Notes under the pieces: generated by a model
Seen by the model: only the letters and a program-made list of their open reading frames with translations
What the model was told of the DNA's origin: nothing
The model's database searches: none
Source: Pseudomonadota bacterium
GTDB taxonomy: Bacteria > Pseudomonadota > Gammaproteobacteria > Xanthomonadales > Rhodanobacteraceae
Direction of reading: 5' to 3'
Assembly (NCBI GenBank): GCA_021793575.1
Contig: JAJYSM010000004.1
Location: 1 to 33,677 of the forward strand
DNA length: 33,677 nt
Shown here: one piece after another, positions 26,828-33,677 of the stretch
Numbering within the stretch: position 1 is the stretch's first letter
Layout: every line of letters starts with the position of its first letter
Program-made: the position numbers and the translations under genes

Positions 26828-28066
26828 TCATCGGGATGCGGTCAGTTTCTGCGCCGCACTTACCCCTTTCACGGCGCGCCGCCAATACTCCCGCTCGACA
26901 ATCCCATACAGCGCCGCCGTGAAGCGCTGCGCGTCGGCAGCGGCCAGATGCGACCATTCGGGCAAGTCGTAGCCTTGCAGTTCCGGGTAGTCCTGGAAGT
27001 GGATGCCGGATGCGCCGGTGCGTTGCAGCAGCACGTCCCAGGTTTGCGCGCGCGGAAACACCTGGTTTTCGAAGGCGAGGTAGCGGCCCGCGCTGGGTGG
27101 GCGCACGAACAGCACTTGCACGCCGCGCGCGCGCAGTTTCGCCACCGCCACCGCCGCGCGCTGGATCTGCGTGTCGATCACCGCGCGCAACTTGGTCGGC
27201 GTATCCATGTTCGGCGGTGGCGGACCGTCGAACCGCTGCGCCCAGATGCTGCGGGCCAGCGCCCGGTATTCGGGGTCGGTTTCCACCTTGCTCCAGATGT
27301 GTGTGTTGCGATCGGCATCCGACACGCGCAGCTTGCGCACGTCAGTCCTCTGCTGCATGCCCGCACGCGACGGCCAGGCCTGCCGCTTGACCACGGTCGC
27401 GAGCGCGAAATCGGGATCGTCGAACGCGAAATACGGTTCCAGCAGGTGCATCGACAGCCAGTTGCCGCTGCGCTGTGTGAGGCTTTGCTTGTGGTAGTAC
27501 GGCAGCACGTCGCCGCGATAGGCAAAGCCGCTGAAGAACAGATCCGGCGCCACGCCCACCAGCAGGCGGCCGGTGAAGTTCGGGTCGGCGGCCAGATCCT
27601 CCAGCATCGGCACCGACGAGGTGCCTTCCAGCGCCAACTGGATCGGGCGTTCACCGGCGAGTTTTTCCCATACCGGCAGCTGCACGTCGAACAGCACCCG
27701 CGAGGAGCCGATCAGCACGGTCTTGCCGCCCTCGCCGGTGTCGATTCGCCGCCGCTGCTGCGCCCACTGGCCATTGCTGTTGCGGTAGGACGGCTGCGCC
27801 CCGTAGCCGCGCCAGTAGAGCTCCCAGCCGGTCAGCAGCAGCGCGAACAGCAGCAGGGCGACGAGCGAAATTTGCCGCCACGGTCGCGCCGGAATGTCAC
27901 GCTCGGGCACCGGCTGCGCCACGCCGGGCCGGTCGGAGGCGGTCTGACGGACAAAGCCCGGACGCTCGAAGCGCTCCGCTGCAGCGACATCGGTCGCCGC
28001 CGCCGCGCTGTCGGCAGCGGACACGTCAGCGCAGGGCTGATCAGAACTGGAAATAGATGAAGGCAT
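26828..28066 (-). CDS. Membrane-anchored SGNH-hydrolase-like protein paired with an MBOAT acyltransferase
   Basis: 412 residues. A Ser/Ala/Asp-rich cytoplasmic tail (1-60) leads to one membrane helix (~66-83) and then a periplasmic domain. TVLIGSSRVLFDV (S121/S122) resembles the nucleophile block of SGNH esterases, and LPEWSHL near the C-terminus (E370, H373) resembles the acidic-x-x-His block. With the MBOAT gene upstream, the pair resembles AlgI plus AlgJ/AlgX-type machinery for O-acylation of a polysaccharide or wall polymer. The target is unknown. The ATG at 28066 (AAGGGG 8 bases upstream) lies inside the end of the MBOAT gene, a 26-base overlap that implies translational coupling. Confidence 0.7.
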   Translation of the reverse strand: MPSSISSSDQPCADVSAADSAAAATDVAAAERFERPGFVRQTASDRPGVAQPVPERDIPARPWRQISLVALLLFALLLTGWELYWRGYGAQPSYRNSNGQWAQQRRRIDTGEGGKTVLIGSSRVLFDVQLPVWEKLAGERPIQLALEGTSSVPMLEDLAADPNFTGRLLVGVAPDLFFSGFAYRGDVLPYYHKQSLTQRSGNWLSMHLLEPYFAFDDPDFALATVVKRQAWPSRAGMQQRTDVRKLRVSDADRNTHIWSKVETDPEYRALARSIWAQRFDGPPPPNMDTPTKLRAVIDTQIQRAAVAVAKLRARGVQVLFVRPPSAGRYLAFENQVFPRAQTWDVLLQRTGASGIHFQDYPELQGYDLPEWSHLAAADAQRFTAALYGIVEREYWRRAVKGVSAAQKLTASR

Positions 28067-29456
28067 TGCCCGCCCCTTGTGCGATCACGATTGCAAAAGC
28101 CATCAGCGCCCAGGTCGCCGACAGCACCGTCGCCGGCACCCGCGCTACCGTCGACTCCAGCGTGCGGTGGCGCATCAGCCAGTGCGCGCCAACGATGCCG
28201 GCGACGATCAGCGTCACCATCACCAGCTGCACCGTCGGCAGGATCGGCGCGGCGTTCGCGTTGCCGCCGAACATCCCGCCCAGCACCGCCCACGCCTTGC
28301 CGAAGCTGTGCGCGCGGAAGAACACCCAGGTGATGTTGATCAACGCGTAGGTCAGCAGCCCGAGGCCGAACAGCATCAGCGGCCCGGGGCGGTAGCCGGC
28401 GAAGCGCGCGCGCAGCAGCCGCTCCGCCGACAGGTACAGCCCGTGCAGGCCGCCCCACACCACGAACGTCCAGCTGGCGCCGTGCCACAGGCCGCCCAGC
28501 AGCATGGTGGCCATCAGCGCGAGGTAGGTGCGCGCAGCGCCATGGCGGTTGCCGCCGAGCGGGATGTAGAGATAGTCGCGCAGCCACGCCGACAGCGTGA
28601 TATGCCAGCGCCGCCAGAAATCGGAGAACCCGATCGCGGCGTAGGGAAAGCGGAAGTTGTCCGGCATCGCGAAGCCCAGGCACATCGCCGCGCCGATCGC
28701 GGTGGTCGAATAGCCGGCGAAGTCGCAGAAGATCTGCCCGCTGAAGGCAAGCGTTGCCACCCACGCATCCAGCGTGCCGGGAATCTTCGCGCCGTCGTAG
28801 ACCATCTCCGCGGCCTGGGCGAGGAAGCCGTCGGCCAGCACCACCTTCTGGAACAGGCCGAGCGTCATCAGTGCCAGCCCGAAGCGCAGCATCTCCGGCG
28901 TGGCGCGGCGCGGCTGCGCGAACTGCGGCACCAGCTCGGTCGGACGCATGATCGGGCCAGCGACCAGGTGCGGGAAGAACGTCACGAACAGCGCGTAGTC
29001 GAGGAAATTGCTGGCGGGCTTGGCGCGGCGCAGGTAGATGTCGAGCGTGTAGGACATGGTGGCGAAGGTGTAGAACGAGATACCGATCGGCAGCACGATC
29101 TCGAACGCGGGCGGCTGATAGGCGACGCCCAGCCCCGCCATCAGCGCGGTGAAGTTGGCGAGCAGGAAGCCGCCGTACTTGAAGTAGCCGAGCATGCCGA
29201 GGTTGGCCACCACCGACAGCAGCATCCACGCGCGCCGCGCGACGGGCTGCTCGGCATGCACCAGTTTTTTCGCCGCCCACCAGTCGACGATGGTGGAGAT
29301 CCACAGCAGGATCACGAACGGCGGATTCCACGCCGCGTAAAAGAGATAGCTGGCGATCAGCAGGTTGATCTTGCGCGTGGTCCAGCGAAACGGCATCGCG
29401 TGCAGGCCGAGCACGATCGCGAAGAACAGCATGAACGTAAGTGAGTTGAAAACCAT
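28041..29456 (-). CDS. MBOAT-family membrane O-acyltransferase (AlgI/DltB-like)
   Basis: 471 residues with about ten or more membrane segments. The start at 29456 is supported by GGGAGG 7 bases upstream. Family hallmarks are LPIGISFYTFATMSYTLDIYLR, FPHLVAGPIMRP, the FWRRWHITLSAWLRDYLYIPLGGNR block, and GGLWHGASWTFVVWGGLHG with the catalytic histidine (about H325). These enzymes move an acyl (usually acetyl) group from a cytoplasmic donor across the inner membrane to an extracytoplasmic acceptor. The overlapping SGNH-like gene downstream is the likely second half of the transferase. No polysaccharide-synthesis genes are adjacent, so the acceptor is unknown. Confidence 0.93.
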   Translation of the reverse strand: MVFNSLTFMLFFAIVLGLHAMPFRWTTRKINLLIASYLFYAAWNPPFVILLWISTIVDWWAAKKLVHAEQPVARRAWMLLSVVANLGMLGYFKYGGFLLANFTALMAGLGVAYQPPAFEIVLPIGISFYTFATMSYTLDIYLRRAKPASNFLDYALFVTFFPHLVAGPIMRPTELVPQFAQPRRATPEMLRFGLALMTLGLFQKVVLADGFLAQAAEMVYDGAKIPGTLDAWVATLAFSGQIFCDFAGYSTTAIGAAMCLGFAMPDNFRFPYAAIGFSDFWRRWHITLSAWLRDYLYIPLGGNRHGAARTYLALMATMLLGGLWHGASWTFVVWGGLHGLYLSAERLLRARFAGYRPGPLMLFGLGLLTYALINITWVFFRAHSFGKAWAVLGGMFGGNANAAPILPTVQLVMVTLIVAGIVGAHWLMRHRTLESTVARVPATVLSATWALMAFAIVIAQGAGNAFIYFQF

Positions 29457-29519
29457 CGCAGCGCCTCCCCAGGCGACCCCTCCCCCTGCAGGTGGCGGCT
29501 GCCGCCTGCGCTCCACCGG

Positions 29520-29588
29520 GCAACGGTTGCAGGGCTGTCGCGCTAGTCCTGGCTTGCCCTCGCTACCGCAACCGTTGCAGCCTGCAAC
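29520..29588. repeat. Compound inverted repeat between kinase and MBOAT genes
   Basis: GCAACGGTTGC (29520-29530) is the exact reverse complement of GCAACCGTTGC (29568-29578). The second arm also overlaps a local palindrome, GTTGCAG-C-CTGCAAC (29574-29588). The arrangement could be alternative hairpins acting as a terminator or attenuator after the kinase gene, or an operator ahead of the MBOAT gene. There is no T-run. Confidence 0.5.
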
Positions 29589-29627
29589 GGGTTGAGCGAC
29601 CGCGCGCGCCGAGCGGAGCCAGCCCGA

Positions 29628-32600
29628 TCAACCACGCATTGGTATAGCCATTGCCACCTGCGCCGGATGGCCCGTCCCCCGACTGGTCACCACGCGTTGC
29701 AGCATCTGCCTTAGCGCGAGCGGTTTCAAGGGTTTGTACAGCACGCCCACGCCCGCATCCAGCAGCCGCTGGCGCAATTCCCCGTCGCGGTCGGCGGTCA
29801 GCATCAGCGTCGGCACGCCGGCATTTCTGGCACGCAGCGCTTGCCACACTTCCCACCCGGTATGACCGCCGTCCAGGTGAAAATCGAGAATATGCAGATC
29901 CGCACGCCACGGCGCGGCCAGCGCCTGTTCGCGGTTGCGCGCGGCGTGCACCTGCCAGCCCCAGCTGCCCAGCAGGCTGCTGAGCGCGGCCAGCGCGGCC
30001 GGTTCGTTGTCCAGCACCAGCACGCGGCCGGCAGGCAGCGGCGGCGGCGCCTCCGCGACGGGCGGCAGACGCACGGCGATGCGCGCCAGCGGCACGTCGA
30101 GATGGAACGCGCTGCCGCGGCCCGGCCACGAGCGCAGCCCGAGCGGATGGCCAAGCAGGCCGGCCATGCGCTGCGCGATCGACAGCCCCAGTCCCAGCCC
30201 CTGCCCGCCGGCGGCGCTGCCGCGGCGAAACTCCTGGAAGATCAGCTGCTGCTCGTCCGGCGCGATGCCCGGGCCGGTGTCCCACACTTCCACGCGCAGC
30301 TGTCCGCCGCGCCGGCGCACGCCCAGCAGCACGCGCCCGTGTTCGGCATAGCGCAAGGCATTCGACAGGAAATTCTGCAGCACCCGGCGCAGCAGCTGCG
30401 GATCGGAGCGCACCCAGGCGCGCGTCACCACCACCTCCAGCCGCACGCCCCGATCGAGCGCGATGGCGCGGAATTCGGCAGCCAGCGGATCGAGCACCTC
30501 GGCCAGCGCAAACCCGCGCAGCTGCGGATGCAGCCGGCCGCCTTCCAGCCTCGCGATGTCCAGCAGGCCGGCGAGCAGGCCTTCGGTAGCAGCCAGCGCG
30601 CCATTGAGATGCCGCGCGGTGGCGGCATCGGCACCGTGTTCGGTCAGCGTGTGGGCGAAAAGCTGGGCCGCATGCAGCGGCTGCATCAGATCATGCGTGA
30701 CGGCGGCGAGGAAGCGGCTCTTGGCCTGGTTGGCCTGCTGCGCCTCGGCCGATGCCGCCGCCAGCGCGCGGGTACGTTCCTCCACCCGCAGCTCCAGCGT
30801 CTCGTTGGCGCGCATCAGCGAGGTCTCGGCCTGGCGGAACGCGGTGACGTCGGTGAAGGTGGCGACGAAGCCGCCACCGGGCATCGGGTTGCCACGAATC
30901 TCGACCACGGTGCCGTCGGGGAACCGCCGCTCGGACAGATGCCGCGTGCCGGCGCGCATGAAGGCCAGCCGACGCTGCACGCGCGGCTCCAGTTCGCCCG
31001 ATCCGAGCATGCCCGCCGCGACGTTGTAGCGGGTCAACTCGGCCACCGGCCGGCCGACCTGCAGCAGCTCAGCGGGATAATCGAACAGAGTCACGTAGCG
31101 ACGATTCCACGCCACCAGCCGCAACTCGGCATCGACCACGCAGATGCCCTGGCTCATGTTCTCCAGCGCCGCCTCCAGCACGCGCTGGTTGAAGCGCAAG
31201 TCCTGCGCGGCCTCGCCCACGATGGCGGCCACCGTGTCCAGATCGTCGCGGCCCTGCCGGTGCACTACTTCCAGCAGCAGCCGCGCCGAGGCGGCGCCGA
31301 TCACTGCGGCCAGTTCGTGCTCCACCTGGGCGACCCGAATGCTGCCGGATGATCCGCTGAGTGGTGCGCTGTCGAACAAGTAAGCCACCCGCTCGGGCGG
31401 CAGGAAACGCGCCGCCAGCGCGCGCAGTTCGGCCACGTCGACATCGCCCACGCTGACCGCGCGTGCAGCACGGCCAAAGCGCGAGCCGGCCACGATCAGC
31501 ATCACGGCGATATTCACCGCCAGACTGGCCGTCACCGCGCGGCCGAGCCGGTTCCAGTCGGCCAGCCCCAGCAACCCATCCGGCGCCAGCCAGTGCACGC
31601 CGAACGGGCCACGATGCAGCCATGGCCCCGCGGCCGGCAGCAGCGCGGGCAACACTGCGTAGAACCACACCAGCGTGCCGGCAGCCAGCCCGGCGATGAC
31701 GGCGCGCGCGCCCAGCTGCGGGCGATACACCGCGGCCAGCAAGGCGGGCGCCAATCCGGCCAGTGCGGAAAACGAGATCGCGCCGATATCGGCCAATGCC
31801 TCATTGCGCGCCAGCACCCGGCTGTACCCCCAGGCCAGCAGGATCACCACCAGGATCGCCACGCGACGATGATTCAACAACTCACCGCGCAGATCGCCCG
31901 CTTCGTCGCGGCCCCAGCCGGCACGCACGCGCAACGGCGCGATGAAGTGGTTGACCACCATCAGGCTGAGCGCCAGCGTGGCGATCACCACCATGCTGGT
32001 GGCGGCGCTGAGGCCGCCCAGGAACGCGAGCAGTGCCAGCCCGCGTTCGCCGCGCGCCATCGGCAACGCGAGCACGTACATGTCCGACGACACTCCGCTC
32101 GATCCCAGCAAGGCATCACCCATCCGCGCCAACGGCAGGATCGGCAACGCGATCAGCAACAGGTACAGCGGAAACAGCCAGCGTGCCGTGCGCAAATGGC
32201 CGTCGACGCGACACTCCACCACGCCGGCATAAAACTGGTGCGGCAGCGTGAACATGGCCAGCGCGCCGAGCAGGATCAGCGCCGGAAAACCGCCGCTGTC
32301 CGGTACCGATGGCACCGTGGCCGGCAGCCCCGCCGGCAATGTGGTGAACAGCAACGTGCCCAGCGCCAGCATCGCGCCGAGCTTGAACAACGACTCGAAC
32401 GCCATCGCCAGCACCAACCCGCGGTTGTGCGCCATGGTCGAGGCGCGCCGCGTACCGAACAGCATCGCGAACAACGCCATCAGCAGCGCCACGTACAACG
32501 CGCTGTCCTGCCACGGCTTGGACTGGGCCAGCTGGCCGTGGCTCAACATGCCGTAGCTCATCGCCACGGCTTTGAGCTGCAGCGCGACATACGGCACGAT

Positions 32601-32975
32601 GCCCATCACCACTACGGCGGTGACCAGTGCCGCCAGACCCGGATGACGCCCCAGCCGCACCGCGATCAGATCGGCCAGCGAACCGGCGTTGTACTCGCGC
32701 GCCAGCTGCACCATCCGGCGCAGGAATTTCAGCGCAAACACATACATCAGGATCGCACCGACAAACGTGGGCGGCAGCCACCAGCCGGAGCGACTGGCCT
32801 GGGTGACGGTGCCGTAGAACGTCCACGAAGTGCAGTGGATCGCCAGCGACAGCGCGTACACGATCGCCCAGCGCTTCTCGAACAGCTGCGGGCGACGCTC
32901 ACCCAGCAGCGCCACCCCGAACAGCAGGCCCAGCCAGCACAGCGCGGCCAGGGCAATGACGCTGGTACTCAGCAT
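29628..32975 (-). CDS. Sodium/solute symporter-histidine kinase hybrid, CrbS-like
   Basis: 1115 residues. Residues ~1-510 form an SSS-family (PutP-like) multi-span module (SWTFYGTVTQASRSGWWLPPT, YNAGSLADLIAVRLG). A linker is followed by PAS (~606-715, QGICVVDAELRLVAWNRRY), a short coiled coil, HisKA with H761 (VTHDLMQPLHAAQLF), HATPase (~856-965; N-box NFLSNALRY, DTGPGIAPDE, GLGLGLSIAQ) and a C-terminal receiver (984-1098; D989, phospho-acceptor about D1031, Lys in LYKPLKP). The order matches CrbS/MxtR-type kinases, which sense acetate or related solutes and control acyl-CoA synthetase genes. Start: the ATG at 32975 begins the first helix; upstream in-frame ATGs would add a Pro-rich tail. The C-terminal receiver implies a phosphorelay to the CrbR-like regulator. 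Confidence 0.9.
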   Translation of the reverse strand: MLSTSVIALAALCWLGLLFGVALLGERRPQLFEKRWAIVYALSLAIHCTSWTFYGTVTQASRSGWWLPPTFVGAILMYVFALKFLRRMVQLAREYNAGSLADLIAVRLGRHPGLAALVTAVVVMGIVPYVALQLKAVAMSYGMLSHGQLAQSKPWQDSALYVALLMALFAMLFGTRRASTMAHNRGLVLAMAFESLFKLGAMLALGTLLFTTLPAGLPATVPSVPDSGGFPALILLGALAMFTLPHQFYAGVVECRVDGHLRTARWLFPLYLLLIALPILPLARMGDALLGSSGVSSDMYVLALPMARGERGLALLAFLGGLSAATSMVVIATLALSLMVVNHFIAPLRVRAGWGRDEAGDLRGELLNHRRVAILVVILLAWGYSRVLARNEALADIGAISFSALAGLAPALLAAVYRPQLGARAVIAGLAAGTLVWFYAVLPALLPAAGPWLHRGPFGVHWLAPDGLLGLADWNRLGRAVTASLAVNIAVMLIVAGSRFGRAARAVSVGDVDVAELRALAARFLPPERVAYLFDSAPLSGSSGSIRVAQVEHELAAVIGAASARLLLEVVHRQGRDDLDTVAAIVGEAAQDLRFNQRVLEAALENMSQGICVVDAELRLVAWNRRYVTLFDYPAELLQVGRPVAELTRYNVAAGMLGSGELEPRVQRRLAFMRAGTRHLSERRFPDGTVVEIRGNPMPGGGFVATFTDVTAFRQAETSLMRANETLELRVEERTRALAAASAEAQQANQAKSRFLAAVTHDLMQPLHAAQLFAHTLTEHGADAATARHLNGALAATEGLLAGLLDIARLEGGRLHPQLRGFALAEVLDPLAAEFRAIALDRGVRLEVVVTRAWVRSDPQLLRRVLQNFLSNALRYAEHGRVLLGVRRRGGQLRVEVWDTGPGIAPDEQQLIFQEFRRGSAAGGQGLGLGLSIAQRMAGLLGHPLGLRSWPGRGSAFHLDVPLARIAVRLPPVAEAPPPLPAGRVLVLDNEPAALAALSSLLGSWGWQVHAARNREQALAAPWRADLHILDFHLDGGHTGWEVWQALRARNAGVPTLMLTADRDGELRQRLLDAGVGVLYKPLKPLALRQMLQRVVTSRGTGHPAQVAMAIPMRG

Positions 32976-33390
32976 GGAAGGCCCCGGCGCAATCCGTTGC
33001 GGCCCCCGATCCCCCGATCCGGTCGGCGGAACGGGTTGAGGTGGAGGGAGCACCGGCAGCGGCGCGATGACGCGATCCATGACCCAAGGCCCACCCCCGT
33101 GCACGCACCGCGCTCACCTGCCAGCGCAGATGCGCGCTGTGGCGACTGTCGTTGCCGGCTCCGGAATATCCCCACCAATCTGTGCATGCCTGCGGATTCA
33201 AAAGCGCGAAACGTGCGCGTGGCCGAGGATATAGCACCGCCACGCCGGCAGCATCGGCTTGCCGTGCAGGGCGCCCTGCGGGATGCTCCATGCCCGTTGC
33301 TGTCCGCGGCCTGTCGCCGCGACCGCGTGATCCTGTTCCCAGCGCGCATCACGGCCGGTCTGCGCCGGCATCGACTCGCTGCCGCCCAGG
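32976..33390. other. Intergenic region upstream of the CrbS-like kinase gene
   Basis: 415 bases with no convincing gene. Short open frames here are Arg/Ala-rich and lack ribosome-binding sites. A perfect 14-bp palindrome GCAGGGCGCCCTGC lies at 33266-33279. On the minus strand TATATC near 33228 could be a -10 box, but no -35 is obvious. The region probably holds the kinase promoter and a leader of uncertain length. Confidence 0.4.
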
Positions 33391-33393
33391 CTT

Positions 33394-33561
33394 CTAGCAG
33401 CCTGTCGGGCTTTGGTGGTCGAGGCGAAAATCTGGTTGAGCGAGACCAGATTTTCGACGGTTCGCCGCCCCATAGTGGTTCTATGGGGCAAGAATCGGCG
33501 GAAAGATGGGCCGCGCAGCCGGATTTGCAGCCCGGCCGACCAAAGTCCGACAGGCTTCTAG
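33394..33561. mobile_element. MITE-like element (~160 bp) flanked by CTAG
   Basis: Terminal inverted repeats of about 19 bases (from 33398 rightward and from 33557 leftward, core AGCCTGTCGGrCTTTGGT) match at 17 of 19 positions. Each end is flanked by CTAG (33394-33397 and 33558-33561), the 4-bp target of several IS5-type elements. The flanking direct repeat extends to 11 bases, CAGGCTTCTAG (33387-33397 and 33551-33561). Inside are two hairpins, AAAATCTGGT/ACCAGATTTT (33427-33454) and CCCCATAG/CTATGGGG (33468-33488). There is no transposase, so it would move only with help in trans. The right CTAG contains the stop codon of the neighbouring gene. Confidence 0.7.
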
Positions 33562-33677
33562 GGTTCCCAGATCACCTTCTGGCGCAGCGCATGCCACGCT
33601 TCGACGTTCGGCAGATAGCGGCTCTCGATCGCATCGCGCTTGATCTTCAGGGTAGGTGTCAGCAGGCCGCTTTCGAT
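33558..33677 (-). CDS. AMP-forming acyl-CoA synthetase, C-terminal end (partial)
   Basis: The last 39 codons before a TAG at 33558-33560. The peptide begins IESGLLTPTLKIKRDAIESRY and ends KVIWEP. GLLTPTLK(I/V)(K/R)R is the conserved C-terminal segment of long-chain-type AMP-dependent acyl-CoA synthetases (FAA1/FadD15-like), where the lysine lies near the catalytic loop. The gene enters from the right edge of the window and reads toward the kinase gene. Its stop codon falls inside the CTAG flanking the MITE-like element, so the insertion or its target sits exactly at the gene's end. Confidence 0.78.
   Translation of the reverse strand: MESGLLTPTLKIKRDAIESRYLPNVEAWHALRQKVIWEP

Noticed and set aside
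28077-29444. 455-codon plus-strand open frame opposite the MBOAT gene
   Set aside because: It is His/Arg/Gln-rich with no recognisable fold, whereas the opposite strand has all the MBOAT hallmarks.
33198-33491. 97-residue minus-strand frame ending near 33198
   Set aside because: It starts inside the MITE-like element and crosses the kinase upstream region, with no ribosome-binding site and no recognised family. It is kept as noncoding.
33398-33557. The hairpin-rich element considered as an integron attC site or structured RNA
   Set aside because: There is no GTTRRRY core and no neighbouring cassettes. The terminal inverted repeats with CTAG flanks fit a MITE better.

Overview
The window reads as chromosomal DNA of a GC-rich gammaproteobacterium, most likely in the Xanthomonadales/Rhodanobacteraceae (Rhodanobacter/Dyella-like). 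The evidence is the uniform high GC, the xanthomonad-type TraB/GumN-like and DUF6445/halogenase genes, REPIN-type repeats with GTGGGAGCG cores, and a housekeeping set typical of that group. This assignment comes from recognising families, not from a database search. No rRNA, tRNA, CRISPR or prophage was seen.

Layout. 1-50: 5' end of a probable IS630-like transposase, cut by the window edge. 182-3472: three minus-strand genes (TraB/GumN-like secreted protein, MHS-type MFS symporter, DUF6445 dioxygenase-like protein). 3619-5764: plus-strand block with a 50-residue basic protein (TTG start), the relic of a flavin-dependent tryptophan halogenase, and a COG2521-like methyltransferase. 5906-7820: a large secreted protein of unknown function with its own terminator and an operator-like upstream region. 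8165-10157: periplasmic peroxiredoxin and glycine C-acetyltransferase (kbl). 10176-12257: RsuA/RluB-type pseudouridine synthase and an OmpA-family porin.

12562-20876 is dominated by propionate catabolism through the 2-methylcitrate cycle: prpD, then mdh-prpE-prpB-prpC, all on the minus strand. A plus-strand cassette (TerC/YjbE-type membrane protein plus beta-class GST) splits prpD from prpC. It is preceded by a recognisable yybP-ykoY (manganese) riboswitch with its own sigma-70 promoter. PrpE activates propionate, PrpC condenses propionyl-CoA with oxaloacetate (which Mdh can supply), PrpD dehydrates the 2-methylcitrate, and PrpB cleaves methylisocitrate to pyruvate and succinate. 20917-24836 holds an aspartate-type aminotransferase, a cyclophilin and a 3-hydroxybutyrate-oligomer hydrolase, with two REPINs between genes.

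25022-33677: a LuxR-type response regulator resembling CrbR and a 1115-residue solute-symporter/histidine-kinase hybrid resembling CrbS lie about 4 kb apart. Between them are an SPFH protein, a decayed HigA-type antitoxin start, and an overlapping MBOAT/SGNH acyl-transfer pair. Next come a ~160-bp MITE-like element and the C-terminus of an AMP-forming acyl-CoA synthetase whose stop codon lies in the element's flanking CTAG.

No clearly new multi-gene system is evident. The best leads are the halogenase relic broken exactly at its WxWxIP signature, the riboswitch cassette inside the prp locus, the MITE at a stop codon, the 18-bp palindrome next to a Clp/CRP-like site, and the split CrbS/CrbR-like pair around an acylation operon.
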